Assembly (NCBI GenBank): GCA_900708905.1
Contig: CAADRB010000050.1
Location: 688,599-752,598 of the forward strand
From: Hymenolepis diminuta
Taxonomy: Eukaryota > Platyhelminthes > Cestoda > Cyclophyllidea > Hymenolepididae
Direction of reading: 5' to 3'
Length of the DNA: 64,000 nt
Part shown: positions 13,046 through 24,285 of the stretch, piece after piece
Numbering within the stretch: the first letter of the stretch is position 1
How the letters are laid out: each line of letters opens with the position of its first letter
Program-made: the position numbers and the translations under genes
The notes under the pieces: model-generated
Database searches by the model: none
Told to the model about the DNA's origin: nothing
Seen by the model: the letters and a program-made list of their open reading frames with translations, nothing else

Positions 13046-14462
13046 ATGTCAGTAAGTGTCTACGTGATTTTTTACCAAACAATTCCGCTTCGATTTTGCT
13101 AAATTGGAAAGGAATTTATTTTAGCTACCGAAAATGATTCTTCTACTAATCATTGCATACTCATCAGTTGCAGCAAATTCTAGTAAGTAAAAATAGATAT
13201 ATCCTGATATTGTTGAATAGAAATTATTTATATTCTTAAATTGTGAAAAGATTATTTCTCAAACACTTTATCACTTAACTTAGAAGCTATGAACAGAGTA
13301 AACGAATAAGTGTTTTTCTGCTTTTCCGATTTTGAGCCCAGAATTAAGTCTAGAAGCACAAGAACATTACTTTTAGGGAGAAAGTAAAGAAATGTTTTTT
13401 GGATAAACCAAGAACAATAAGCAAATTTTCTTGAGCCCCCCCCCTTGCAAACTTTTTCTAGAACAACTCTAAGGACCCCATTATACACCATATGAAGTTC
13501 ACTTCAAGTTTATGAGAGAATAGCGGGAGTGCGGTTTATAAGAGAGAGATTTTTTAATGGAAAGTACATCTTTTAAAGAAACAAGTAATTCGTTACTCTG
13601 CCAAGGCGACAAATTTTAAGGTTCCAATTTTAAATTTAGGATTTGTATCCTATTTTCTAATCGACTTCTAGATCGCGGAGTCTGGAGCATATTAACCAGT
13701 TATTAAATTAAAATGACCGGCTGACCACTTTAGACAATACTTTTTCCTAAAAGCCAAGAAATTACCGGAATGCTACGAGCAAACAATTTTGGTATTGCAG
13801 ATCTCACTAGAGTTCACTGAAGGTGAACCAGTTGAAGGATGAATGAATTAAATTTAATATTGCAGTTATTGAATTACCTTGTTACATCATACTAACATAG
13901 TAATATGACTTTAATTACCTATCTTTTAAACTAAAATGTCCAAAGTCCCCATCAACACCGATTAATTATAACTTCATAATTTTAGTATCAGATTCTAAAA
14001 AAGTCACCTAAAACAAAAAACGGTTGTAGTAAAATATTAAAAATGCATTTGTTTTACTTTACTTTACTTCATGCCACTTGGTTAGTTGGACTTATGCTAA
14101 TAGAACTTGCCAATTTTGATGTAGATGATGACGATGAAAAACATGGATATTTTGAGTTTGAAGAAATGCTAACTAGAGAGGAGAAAAAAGACAGTGGTAA
14201 ACTTATCCTGAAACCTGCTGCTTTCTCTAGTGTTGGAGAAAATCGTAAAGCTATCTGGAGAGGTACTTCCAGCTACCCTGGCTTTAAACGGTATGACAAG
14301 AATAATCAAGCCAAGAAGGTGACTTCAATGTCTCAAACCTACACAACTTCTCCGTCTGCAAAGATCGAGCGAACTCGAATTAATGTTCCTCTCCATAACA
14401 AGCAACGAGTCAATGATAAGGAGTATCTTGAAGGTCTGCAAGACCTCGCTGATCTTTCTTAA
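13046..14462 (+). CDS. P2: small secreted protein of the same family
   Basis: Three coding exons: 13046-13051 (ATGTCA), 13125-13182 (58 nt, GTAAGT donors on both introns) and 14125-14462, for 133 codons. The signal peptide reads MSLPKMILLLIIAYSSVAA, followed by NS. The last exon begins with DDDDEKHGYFEFEE, shorter in acid than P3 and P6. It carries a middle motif IWRGTSSYPGF that parallels MWTGPNSYKGY in P3 and LWAGPQTYNGY in P6. It ends RINVPLHNKQRVNDKEY and then LEGLQDLADLS. Intron 2 is long (942 nt) compared with 148-552 nt in the other intact members. An alternative acceptor 24 nt upstream (at 14100) would also stay in frame. No perfect AATAAA was seen; an AATATAAA-like variant lies near 14520. 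The function is unknown. Confidence 0.78.
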
Positions 14463-16539
14463 TACTTCTTTCATATCACAGAATGCCTGCTACTAAATTA
14501 TATATTTTGAATTTTGGCTTTAATATAAATGCTACATAGCTATAGCTTCAATGGAGAAAGCGGTTAAAAGGCAAGCCACCACAATCCAACGAACTATGTT
14601 TGAGAAATGTATTTTATTTTTGTATTTAAGGGGTGTGTTTTCAGAGTCACAGAATGTTTGCAAAATTTATCTGCTGCTACAAACCATTCCATTTGACTTT
14701 CATTTCGTGAATAGCAGGTGTTATTTGTAACTTGAGGTGATATAGACTCCATTTCCTCCATGTCTCTCAATTCTAATAATAATATTTAACAACTCTTTGT
14801 ACTGAATTTAAATGGGAATGTCTTTTACTTGGCTCATTTGATCAAAATTTATATCAAGGATGCAGTTCAGATTGTTTGATGCATGGCTTTTAATGCTAAA
14901 CTAACCAAAAATGAAGATTTTGGTAATGAAACTGAAGATGTCTACATGATACAAACTGTGATTAGCGCCTGTTCGTTTTAAAAACTGTCGTAACCTGATA
15001 TACCAGACGGAAGTCCCTTCAATTTGAGCTTAATTGGTGCATTTTTAATCCCATTTCTCTTGGAACAGTTCAGATTTTTCTGTTAGCAGAATGTGCCTAA
15101 ACTCATAATTAACGAAGTTCACGAGGTTCGATGATGCTACCACTTCCATATTCAGAACCATAGATTTGTTAATTAGTATATGCTAAGCACTGGAGCTAGC
15201 GCTCGTTAACTAAACTCATTTAAAAATTATCGGCTCTATAAGCTTGGAAAAGTGACCAGATTTTAGTTGTTATTCATTAAAATACACTTGAATGAAGCGC
15301 CTTATAAGACCGGAAAATTTATGTCTTAAGCTGGCAATCTTTGTAACATAGGAAAACCCTTTTGTTTTAATCCTCATTTCAGTAATTAGTTATTCAGCGG
15401 ATCCGGCGGATTTGAATTCATCGTAGTGAAACGGTCAAATGTTGGAGATAGGCGGAAGTTATATAATTAGTCAAAGCAGATGAATATGGGTATTTTAACT
15501 GATATTCAGTTCTTAAAACCGTCAACTCGTATTATTTTCATAGGATATCCATTAACATTAAAGTATAAGTGAGGCATATGCAATTTCATATTCAGTTTAT
15601 TTCTAAATGAAAAAAATGAGATCAGTTAATGAATCATAGATCGAACCATATTTAACTACATTCAGACCAACTCTAAATTTCGAGTTGTTTGAATTCATAC
15701 TTAGTGGCCGAATCGATTCCTTGTTTACAGGTTGGTAAGTCATTCGTGCAGAAATCTTATGGCTTCAGAAATGGTATATTCGTGCCTTTCTTACATTTTG
15801 GAAAAATAAAGTAAAATAAATATCATTCATTTCGAGGTATACCCATAAATTCATTTCAATGAATGTGAATAAAATTAAGTACAGCATACAGACCATACTT
15901 GACAACCCTATTGAATTGAAGTCCATAGTACATGCGGCCAGCGACATTTCCAAATTTCGGAAATCATAATGCTGCTAACTTCAATAGAATCATTTAATTT
16001 GCATTATTATTCTTACGGCCCACATTTTCAACTGTGAAAAGCAACTGAACTCGGATTTTGATAAGTTAAATAAACGATAAAGGAGAAGAGATCGAAATAA
16101 TACTGAGAGTAAAGTTAAGAAACAACAGAGTTATAGTTGATTTTTGAGTTCAGGTGTTATAATATTTACTAAATTGGTAATTCACATTCCACAGTTCCAA
16201 TCCTAGTGTTCATTCACTGGATTGCAGCAGGTGCTTATAAATCGGTCAAAGAGGTATGATAATTGGTCTTGCCACTTCAATTCATGTCTTAATACAAAAA
16301 TTAAGAAGACGAAATGATCTTTAATATATTACAATAGTAACAGATTTGGGAAAAAAATGTAAATGCAAATATCAAAATCCTATACCCTTGCTTAAATTTT
16401 TTATACATATTGACAAAATGACAACTTAGAAAAAAAGTAAAATACCAAATGATAAAGATGTAGATCAGCCGATTGCGAAATCATTGGTTTATCTGGGTTT
16501 TAAAACTTTTTTACACAACAAACGTAAGTCAGTATGCAT
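14463..16539. other. AT-rich spacer, nothing recognised
   Basis: The only open frames are short and motif-free (for example 15953-15765, minus). I see no repeat structure. Confidence 0.35.
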
Positions 16540-17835
16540 CACATGGGCTGAAAAGCTCCGGGCCTAACAAAGAAAACACAGTTTTTTGGCTCAAAATTAG
16601 CATTATTCATCAACGTAATCTCCATCAAGAGCAACGCAATCATTNNNNNNNNNNNNNNNNNNNNNNNNNNNNNNNNNNNNNNNNNNNNNNNNNNNNNNNN
16701 NNNNNNNNNNNNNNNNNNNNNNNNNNNNNNNNNNNNNNNNNNNNNNNNNNNNNNNNNNNNNNNNNNNNNNNNNNNNNNNNNNNNNNNNNNNNNNNNNNNN
16801 NNNNNNNNNNNNNNNNNNNNNNNNNNNNNNNNNNNNNNNNNNNNNNNNNNNNNNNNNNNNNNNNNNNNNNNNNNNNNNNNNNNNNNNNNNNNNNNNNNNN
16901 NNNNNNNNNNNNNNNNNNNNNNNNNNNNNNNNNNNNNNNNNNNNNNNNNNNNNNNNNNNNNNNNNNNNNNNNNNNNNNNNNNNNNNNNNNNNNNNNNNNN
17001 NNNNNNNNNNNNNNNNNNNNNNNNNNNNNNNNNNNNNNNNNNNNNNNNNNNNNNNNNNNNNNNNNNNNNNNNNNNNNNNNNNNNNNNNNATTGTTGTGCT
17101 TTCGGGCGCTTTGCACGAGGTTCACCAGTTGCTGCCCACTCAGATGACGATCGTTTTGATTCCTGAGTGAAGTGATGGATCCATGTTTCATTCATTGTCA
17201 CATATCGACGCGAAAATTCCCGTTTCTTACGTTTAAACATGGCCAAACACTGCCAAACAGAATCATCAACACGTTCTCCTTTTTGGTCAACAGTGAGCAA
17301 CTTTGAACAGAGCTTTCTCAAAATCAAGTGCATAGTCATGCAATATAAAGCCAGCACCTGCTTCTCATGTCTTTGCGATGCCAGCTAACTCACGCAACTT
17401 CACTTTTCCATCATTCAAAACAATTTTGTGGATTTTTTGAAATGTTTTCTGGTGTTACCGCCTCATTTGGACGTCCACTGCGTTCTGCATCATCGGTGTC
17501 TCTACGACCAACTTTAAAGTCAGCAAACCAACGTTTTATTGTTGTATCTGATGGAGCGGAGTCCCCATAACACTTTTCAAGCCATTGCTTCATTTGAACG
17601 GTATTTTTCCCATCAAGAAGCAGTGTAAAATGAAAACACGAAATGGTCTTTAATGCATTGTTTTGAAAATAACAAAAGTAGCGTCACTCTTAGCACAATA
17701 ACTCACAAANTAATGAATAGAATATCATGAAATTTTAACAGCTGTCTTTTGAAGGTGAGTATTAACGGAAAAAAGGTGACTGCAATAAAACTAGCGCCAT
17801 CTATGTGTTAGGCCCGGGACTTTTCAGCCCATGTG
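16540..17835 (-). mobile_element. mariner-type DNA transposon, decayed, with gap
   Basis: Terminal inverted repeats of 29 bp (16540-16568 and 17807-17835) begin CACATGGGCTGAAAAG and differ at two positions. The length of 1296 bp is normal for mariner. The transposase runs on the minus strand. Its N-terminal part reads WLEKCYGDSAPS and DAERSGRPNEAVTPE. The middle reads LTVDQKGERVDDS and VTMNETWIHHFTQESK, and the last residues before the TAA at 16603-16605 are DCVALDGDYVDE. It is broken by at least one stop and a frameshift near 17300-17360. The first catalytic Asp, normally in VTxDETWIHH, is Asn. The centre (16645-17089) is unsequenced. The TA target duplication is not cleanly preserved. It looks irritans-like by motif; the subfamily is an inference. 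Confidence 0.9.
16645..17089. other. Assembly gap (445 N) inside mariner
   Basis: A run of N. The surrounding transposase parts suggest the missing sequence is the mariner core carrying the other two catalytic residues. Confidence 0.99.
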
Positions 17836-18606
17836 TTATGGGAAGAAGCCCACATCATGAAAATAGTATTGAATCGAAACATACCTACCAAAATTTACAG
17901 TGAATAATTGTTAATTGGAGATGCAAGCGTATATTAAGAAAAATGTAATAAATGAAACAAAAATCATCACTTTGTTTTTAATAAAATGTTTATAATTTCG
18001 TGGGACACTTCAAATACACGACTAATACAAATCTTACGAGGAGGAGTTTGCCAAAGCAACTGGAGAAGTTTGTTTTCAAAGACCGGAAGTGCAATTTCAT
18101 TTCCTTTTAAGGTGAGTAATTCTTATCAGCCTTAATGATAGCATTTAGATACTTTAAAATGTCTTTTGTAATGCTGAAACAAATTACTGCATTAACCGGT
18201 TTTTGTGTATTTCTTAAAGTTTGATATTATTCAAAATATGAAAAAAACATTCATATAAACAAAATCGAGGTTTTTCTAAAATTTAATTACCAAACAACCG
18301 GTGTAAAACTGCCTTCGTCTTACGTAGATTTATTAAATTATGCTTTTGTTAAGCCGTATTATGGAATATTAAATGAACTATTAATGACATTATCAAGCCG
18401 CAGGATTATAAGTACAAACTCTGTAGTCCATTCAGATGTAAATTATCGTTGCGTGATCACAATTTTGCACATAATCACCTTATTTATAGTTGGTCAATTT
18501 CACCATTAAAGTTTGCCAAAATTAAAATAATTTTTGCACAGAACAGCAAACGTTTTCTGGGTTTGTCGATCGTACAAATAGGACTGAGTTCCAACTTACC
18601 AGAGCT
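17836..18606. other. AT-rich spacer
   Basis: No gene or repeat recognised between the mariner and the LTR-like repeat. Confidence 0.3.
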
Positions 18607-19087
18607 TGTAGCCAGCAACAGCAAAAACAGTTCAAAAGTAGGACCCAAGAGTTGTGAAGGCCAAAGTATACTGAGTAAGCCACTCTTACGATTCAAGAGA
18701 TTGACAGAGAGAGATGAGAGACAGACGAGAGAGAAGCGTAGAAGCCGATAAATGGCAAGAAGCTTGTTTCCCCTCTCCTTCGTGTGTGCATAAAAGAGGC
18801 TTTATGTACCGACATAGAGAAGGAGTAGCATAAACAAATTGAATAGTTCTAAACATCTTTGTGGGGAAATTGAATCCTGTTAGCGCTCATTCAAAGACTC
18901 TTCGATTAGTTTATCCTGCTAATTAATATAAACCATCCGAGGACGCACTATGGTTCTCTAAGGGAAACTTGAGGTTGCAGCAGTGTCAAATACTTCCAGC
19001 GCCACTATGAATTCGAGATAATTAAGCCTCAGAAATTGGTGATAACCTAGATAAAAATTTTGGAAAAAAATGAGAATTCATCCTTCA
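18607..19087 (-). repeat. Probable solo LTR of the gypsy family (copy 1)
   Basis: Shares with the LTR at 33145-33600 and the copies at 39272-39798 and 58925-59355 a segment AAGCGTAGAAGCCGATAA, a block around GAGGACGCACTATGGTTCTC, and the terminal AGATAAAAATTTT ... GAATTCATCCTTCA. Read on the minus strand it starts TGAAGGATGAATTC, as an LTR should. The left boundary is approximate. No internal retroelement sequence is attached. Confidence 0.6.
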
Positions 19088-22000
19088 GCTTCTTTTGAAT
19101 GTTTTTTCTCCGTTAAATATTTCATTTATCAAGTTTATGATGACCCGTTACCTTACTAAAATGCCATCAGAAATGAGAGAATATTATCTAAATCGAAATA
19201 AAGATGAATTTATCATAAAGACTTAAATATTAAAATGAAATGAATGATTTCTGCGTCCTCGATGCTTAACTGAAAAGCTAGAGTGAAATTAGGCCGTTAA
19301 GACTACGGAAGGAATGAATGATCTGGTGTAATGAATATCGAATGATCTGAGTCACTTTATCTTTCCTGATGGATCAAGAATTAGTCAAGATTATATTAAA
19401 TTACATCACATATCCTATTTTCAAATCGAAGAACAAAATGTCAGTTAAAGTGTGAGTTTGTAAATAGACTAAGGAAAGAAATATTTATTTAAATTAAGCA
19501 GTGTGAGTGTCAAGACCGGCCATTTACAGATGCAATCAGCTTGAGGTACCAGGTGATACATGCGATACACTGTTATTAATCTAAGTGTCCTGACCTCAGT
19601 ATTGTACACGCCCCCACGTCATTTTTAAATGGTGAAATTCTTTGTTGCCGAACTTCCAATGTTTGCAATGTTAACAGTTGTTTAGACACCCCGGATGATT
19701 TTTTGCATGTATCATGTATCATCATGTTTAACACAACGATTATCTCCGCTCTGGACGTGTTCTCTCAGCCATTCCATTGGCCCAAAGACGTTCGATATGC
19801 TCTAAGTCGAACGTTGGTTTATTTTTAAGTGTGCGAACAGTTGACAGTAGTTTGGATATTAATTTAATCAAGCCCCGCCCAAATCGATCTAATAATCACC
19901 TTGGTCATTTGGCCACTTTTTGCTATTTAACATATCTAAGATAAAACATCAGTCGCTCAAATCAAGTCAAGTGACTGGTGTCTCATGAGAAATATATGAA
20001 ATTGTTCCGCTTACCGTTTAAATGGAGTTCTATTTGTTCGCAGTTAATTGCTTCCTTAATTTTACCCAATTCACAAGTTTCTACTCCTAAATATCACTGT
20101 TCACTCAGTCTGATGAAATAACTACATTAATTGAGAAGTTGATACATTCATTCATTTTTAGATCCAAGAAGAGCTAAGCGAAGGTATTGCAAGAATTAGT
20201 ATAAAAAGTAACAGAAGGGAAATAATGCATTATATTGTGAGCTTGTCCTAGTTAGCGTTTTTTAATTAAGCCATCTGTTTAGACTAGCTGAGATCCAGGG
20301 ATTTGATGACTGATGATAAATGAAGGAACTGGTAATGGGAAGGGATGAGGGCTCAGCCACACCATTATAACTTGGGTAGGCTCTAAGACTTAATTTAAAT
20401 GGCACAACGAACTAATCCGATTGGTAGTAGCTGGTGGTGATAAAAATTCTTGTCATGCATTCTTTCAAGTTTATAATTCCGCTATTGGTTAATAACACTA
20501 CACGATATGTAAGTGGTTTAGATTTCTATGAATCATTCTAAGACAGATGTACAGACGTCTCTTTACTGACTTCCCGCCGTTTTACAAATATTAGATCTAT
20601 GTACTCTACTGCCTCCGGAAGACACAATAAAAACGGCCGAGTGAAAGGATAGCCGCTTTTCAGGGACAAAAACTAGCATTCATTTGTACCATTAAAAGTA
20701 AATCTACTACAAAGTAGTCCTAATTCTTTTGGTAAGTTAAATAAGTGGGAAGCCTGATTTGCATATGTTTAGAAAGGGAGGATTGTTTCACTCATATCAT
20801 TTTCATAAGGCACAAGGTAGTTAGATAGTATGAGCTAAAAATGATATTCAGTAAAAGCCAAATACATCTTAACCCAAACAATTCAGCTCGGAAGAATATT
20901 CAATTTTCAACAAATGCAGACATGAGAAATTCTAGCCGGAGCAAAACATTGATTGAAAAGCTCGCAGTACAAATCCTGTGATTAACGTAAATTAAAGTAC
21001 TTTGAGGAGATTGATAGGAGTATAATTTTGAATCATTTTGAGCACACAATAAATTATATTTCTTCCTCTACACCAAGTAAGGCTCTGAGGAATATAGTTT
21101 TGAAAGATTAGCGGGCTATGTCGACGTAATTTATTAAACCAGTGTAATTATTTCAAAGATTCGCATTGGATATACAACTTAAAGAAGAGTGTACAGCATT
21201 AAAGGTAACACTAAATGCGAGAAGAGGAAGGCAAAATTATTGTTTTGTAACTGTATATTTCAAATCTTGCACTCACAATCGAGAATCTTCATGACTTGAG
21301 ATATTTACGAACATTCTAGTTGATTAGTAGTTATTTAGTGATGATGGTTTTTGAGGTATTTTCTTCTCGATCAGTTGTATTTTGTAAATCCGTAACTTAA
21401 AAAATCTATTCAAAGCTATCTGGTACTGTCATAAGTTCTACTGCTTCTAAAATTGGGTGATGACACCACCCTTATCAAGGTGGTCCAGGAGTTGCCACTT
21501 ATTTAATCTATCATTAATTTTACATTTGAGACCTCCCGTGTCTTAAGTTAAGATTTTCTGATTTTAAATGCAAGTGAATTATTCTGTTCGGGGAGTAAGT
21601 TGAGGACTTTGCACCAGACTAAACTTAGCTAAGAGTTAGGCTTATTAAGTCAAAAAATAAGGTTTGCGTATATCAAATTATTCTAGAGACGATTGTACCG
21701 GTAATATATTTAAGACGGCCGGGTAATCTGGACTTTAGACGCAAATATAGGAATATATTCGGGCTTGTGGAAAATGACTTTACTATGTTATTAGGAGAGT
21801 GCCATATAATCGTCTAACCTGTTAGTATCGATTGTCCTCTTGTTGACCATATGAATCCACTAAAAAAGGGATTGAAATGTCATTAATGAATATTGAGAAA
21901 GAAATATCTTAAGGTTAGGAATATTACCGCTTTGGTGCTGGGGCATGTATGATCAAGAATAATTATCTCACATCCAATTTGCCTTGACAGTTTTCTTAAC

Positions 22001-22269
22001 TTGATTTCAACTAATAGAGACTCAAAATAGCATGATACAAAATGTTCAAACCCAAAATCTCCAGATATCAATTTAATTCTTCCGAAGTGACCCATATTCA
22101 AAATTCTGTCCTTACTAAACGTAGCGCTAATGTTCACGTAGGAAAGCGTTTCCTAACCCTAATATCGCATAGAGGAATAGCAGCATGGAGTCTCGCCGAT
22201 GAGGAACTCGAATTCTATTTTCCTCCTTATTACCAGACCTAACCAGTGGGGTTGGCTATTTCACTCGCT
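19088..22269. other. Long gene-poor stretch
   Basis: No coding region with recognisable product. AT-rich with scattered short open frames only. Confidence 0.35.
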
Positions 22270-22343
22270 GGGTGTGCACCGATGGGTATCGAATCCGTGA
22301 TCACCGACCTTACAGACAGGCGCACTAATCACTGCGTAGGCTT
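22270..22343 (-). repeat. tRNA-like SINE head (Pol III A/B boxes)
   Basis: Read on the minus strand, GTGATTAGTGCGCCTGTCTG resembles a tRNA D-arm/A-box, followed about 35 nt later by GGATTCGATACCC, a B-box. The spacing is that of a tRNA, but the acceptor-stem pairing is poor and no intact gene is apparent. A tRNA-derived SINE fragment is more likely than a functional tRNA. Confidence 0.5.
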
Positions 22344-23187
22344 TGTCATAGTAGAGGGTCAGTTTGTCCAACAAAAAACGCTATACACTTAACTGCTGAT
22401 AACTATATTAAATGAAATTATGCCTGGTCTAATTTAAATCTGTTTTATCAATTTCCAATTTAGTAACACAGCATCACTGAGCAGAGATGTTATGTAACCT
22501 CTCTTTCTTATTAGTAAGATTCAATACAATTTTCCAGTTTCGGGCCTTTTAAAACATATTGTATTTGCTTTATTTATAGAGGAGAAATTTATTCATTCTC
22601 TGTAACTTATGTTTGTAATTCACATGGGCTTATTGGGAGAAACCTTAGTTTGGACTTCAATGAACCCTTTTATAATTTTCTATAGTTACTCAAAATAACC
22701 ACCAATCAGAATTTCTGATTTCCAGTTACTAGATGTTTGAGACTCCTCATATGAGTATATAATTCTCAACACTGACATCAGGTTTAATGCAAAAATCTTC
22801 AAATGAAATATTGGGAAAATGGAAAATACAATGACACATATTCTCCTTGGCCGAGTAGTAATGAAGTGAAATCTCCTTATCCAGCGGACGAAATCGCCTT
22901 TTCATTTCTCTTGATTACATCCTTATGGGCATGCATCAGCTCATCCGAATTTGCAATATGTACCAGTTATTTAAATAAGTTGACATATTGGCATTGTTAA
23001 ATAGACGCTAATCAAAAATCTAATTAATAGTTTCAATTAAGCTTAGATTTTTATAGTTTTAAAACAGGATTGCAGGTAGTTGAGCAAATGTAATATTTAG
23101 TAAGCACCGTTTCACATTCAAATAGTCCTAAATACTTCCTTTTCACGCCCATCTTAAACATTTAAAGAAATCGCAGGAATCAAAGTT
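22344..23187. other. AT-rich spacer upstream of P3
   Basis: A short open frame at 22803-23000 has no recognisable motif. Nothing else was seen. Confidence 0.3.
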
Positions 23188-23395
23188 GTTAACATCGCAT
23201 CACATGTTAACCGAAGGTAATCGCATCACATCTGAGGTATGAAAAAATCCACACATTAACCCAACATAAACAAGGTTCATAGTCCACATCACTGGTCTTA
23301 TGTTTATATAACAGAACCAATGAAATATCAAAATCCCGACTAAAGTTAGGGTATATAATGAACAAAGTGGCACCTGCTAGTTTATTGTTCTGAAG
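23188..23395 (+). promoter_or_regulatory. P3 promoter with duplicated ATCGCATCACAT element
   Basis: TATATAAT is at 23352-23359, 44 bp before the ATG, with GAACCAAT at 23314-23321. Farther upstream the 12-mer ATCGCATCACAT occurs exactly twice (23194-23205 and 23220-23231). The first copy sits inside an inverted repeat with arms GTTAACAT and ATGTTAAC. These look like binding sites for a dimeric or repeated regulator, which is an inference. Confidence 0.55.
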
Positions 23396-24215
23396 ATGTC
23401 TGTAAGTCGACTTCCCAGTTGGTGGAAAAATTTTTAAAATGCTGCCGAACTTCTTTTTTTAATACAAATTCTGGTTTGCGTTCTAGATGTTTAAGTTATT
23501 ACTTCTTTTCGGCCTTGTTTATGCAACCTTTGCCGCGCATATTGGTAAGTTGGTAAAAATATTTATTCAAATACCACATTTTCGTCACTTTTTCAAAAAT
23601 TTAATTTATACAACTTAAATTAAAAACAAAAGAAATGGAAAGTTGAAAGAGAAATAGTAAGGTAAAAATAAATTTATTTCTTAATTTTTATAAATCACTT
23701 TAATTTAAAAATAACAATTTGTATATTTAATTTTTCGCCAAATAATTTTATCAAATGCTATTGCTCACTTAATTTCCAAATTAAATTTGTATTCTTAATT
23801 TACGTTAATGAAATCACAACTTGTAGATCATCATCGAAAAGACCATGATTTCCACGATGGAGATCATGATGACGACGACGATGGTGATGATGATGACGAC
23901 GATCTAGATGAATCAGAATTGATTCCAGCAAGAAGCAATTATGGAACTCGTCGTACTGTCATGTGGACAGGACCGAATAGTTACAAAGGTTACAGGGATT
24001 ATCGAAAAACCCCACCTCAGGCTCAACAGAGGCCCACATACAGAAGTACACCAACCTACTACTCGCGTCCAAGCCAGTACAATTCACGCGATACACAATA
24101 CCCATCAAGTAGGCAGTCATCTAGAACCGTGAAGGTTCCATTGTATAACAAAAAAAGGGCGGGCGATCAGAAATACAAACAGGGACTTCTAGAGTTTGCT
24201 GATCTTATGGCCTGA
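23396..24215 (+). CDS. P3: small secreted Asp/His-rich protein of the same family
   Basis: Three coding exons: 23396-23401 (ATGTCT), 23487-23544 (58 nt) and 23827-24215, with introns of 85 and 282 nt, for 150 codons. The signal peptide is MSMFKLLLLFGLVYATFA, with likely cleavage after Ala before AHI. The mature N-terminus is His/Asp-rich (DHHRKDHDFHDGDH), followed by near-continuous Asp interrupted by one Gly. The middle carries RRTVMWTGPNSYKGYRDY and then a Tyr/Ser/Pro/Gln-rich basic region. It ends TVKVPLYNKKRAGDQKYKQ and GLLEFADLMA. AATAAA is at 24280-24285. The His/Asp run could bind divalent metal, which is inferred from composition only. The function is unknown. Gene structure and tail match P1, P2 and P6. 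Confidence 0.82.
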
Positions 24216-24285
24216 ATGTACCTCACCTCCTGATGCCTTTTTCATAAAGAAAATCAATTTATTTTAACAGACTCGCATAAATAAA

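Noticed and set aside
13827..13850. TGAAGGATGAATGAATT, similar to the LTR start, in opposite orientation inside P2 intron 2
   Set aside because: The match stops after about 12 bases; no further LTR sequence follows.
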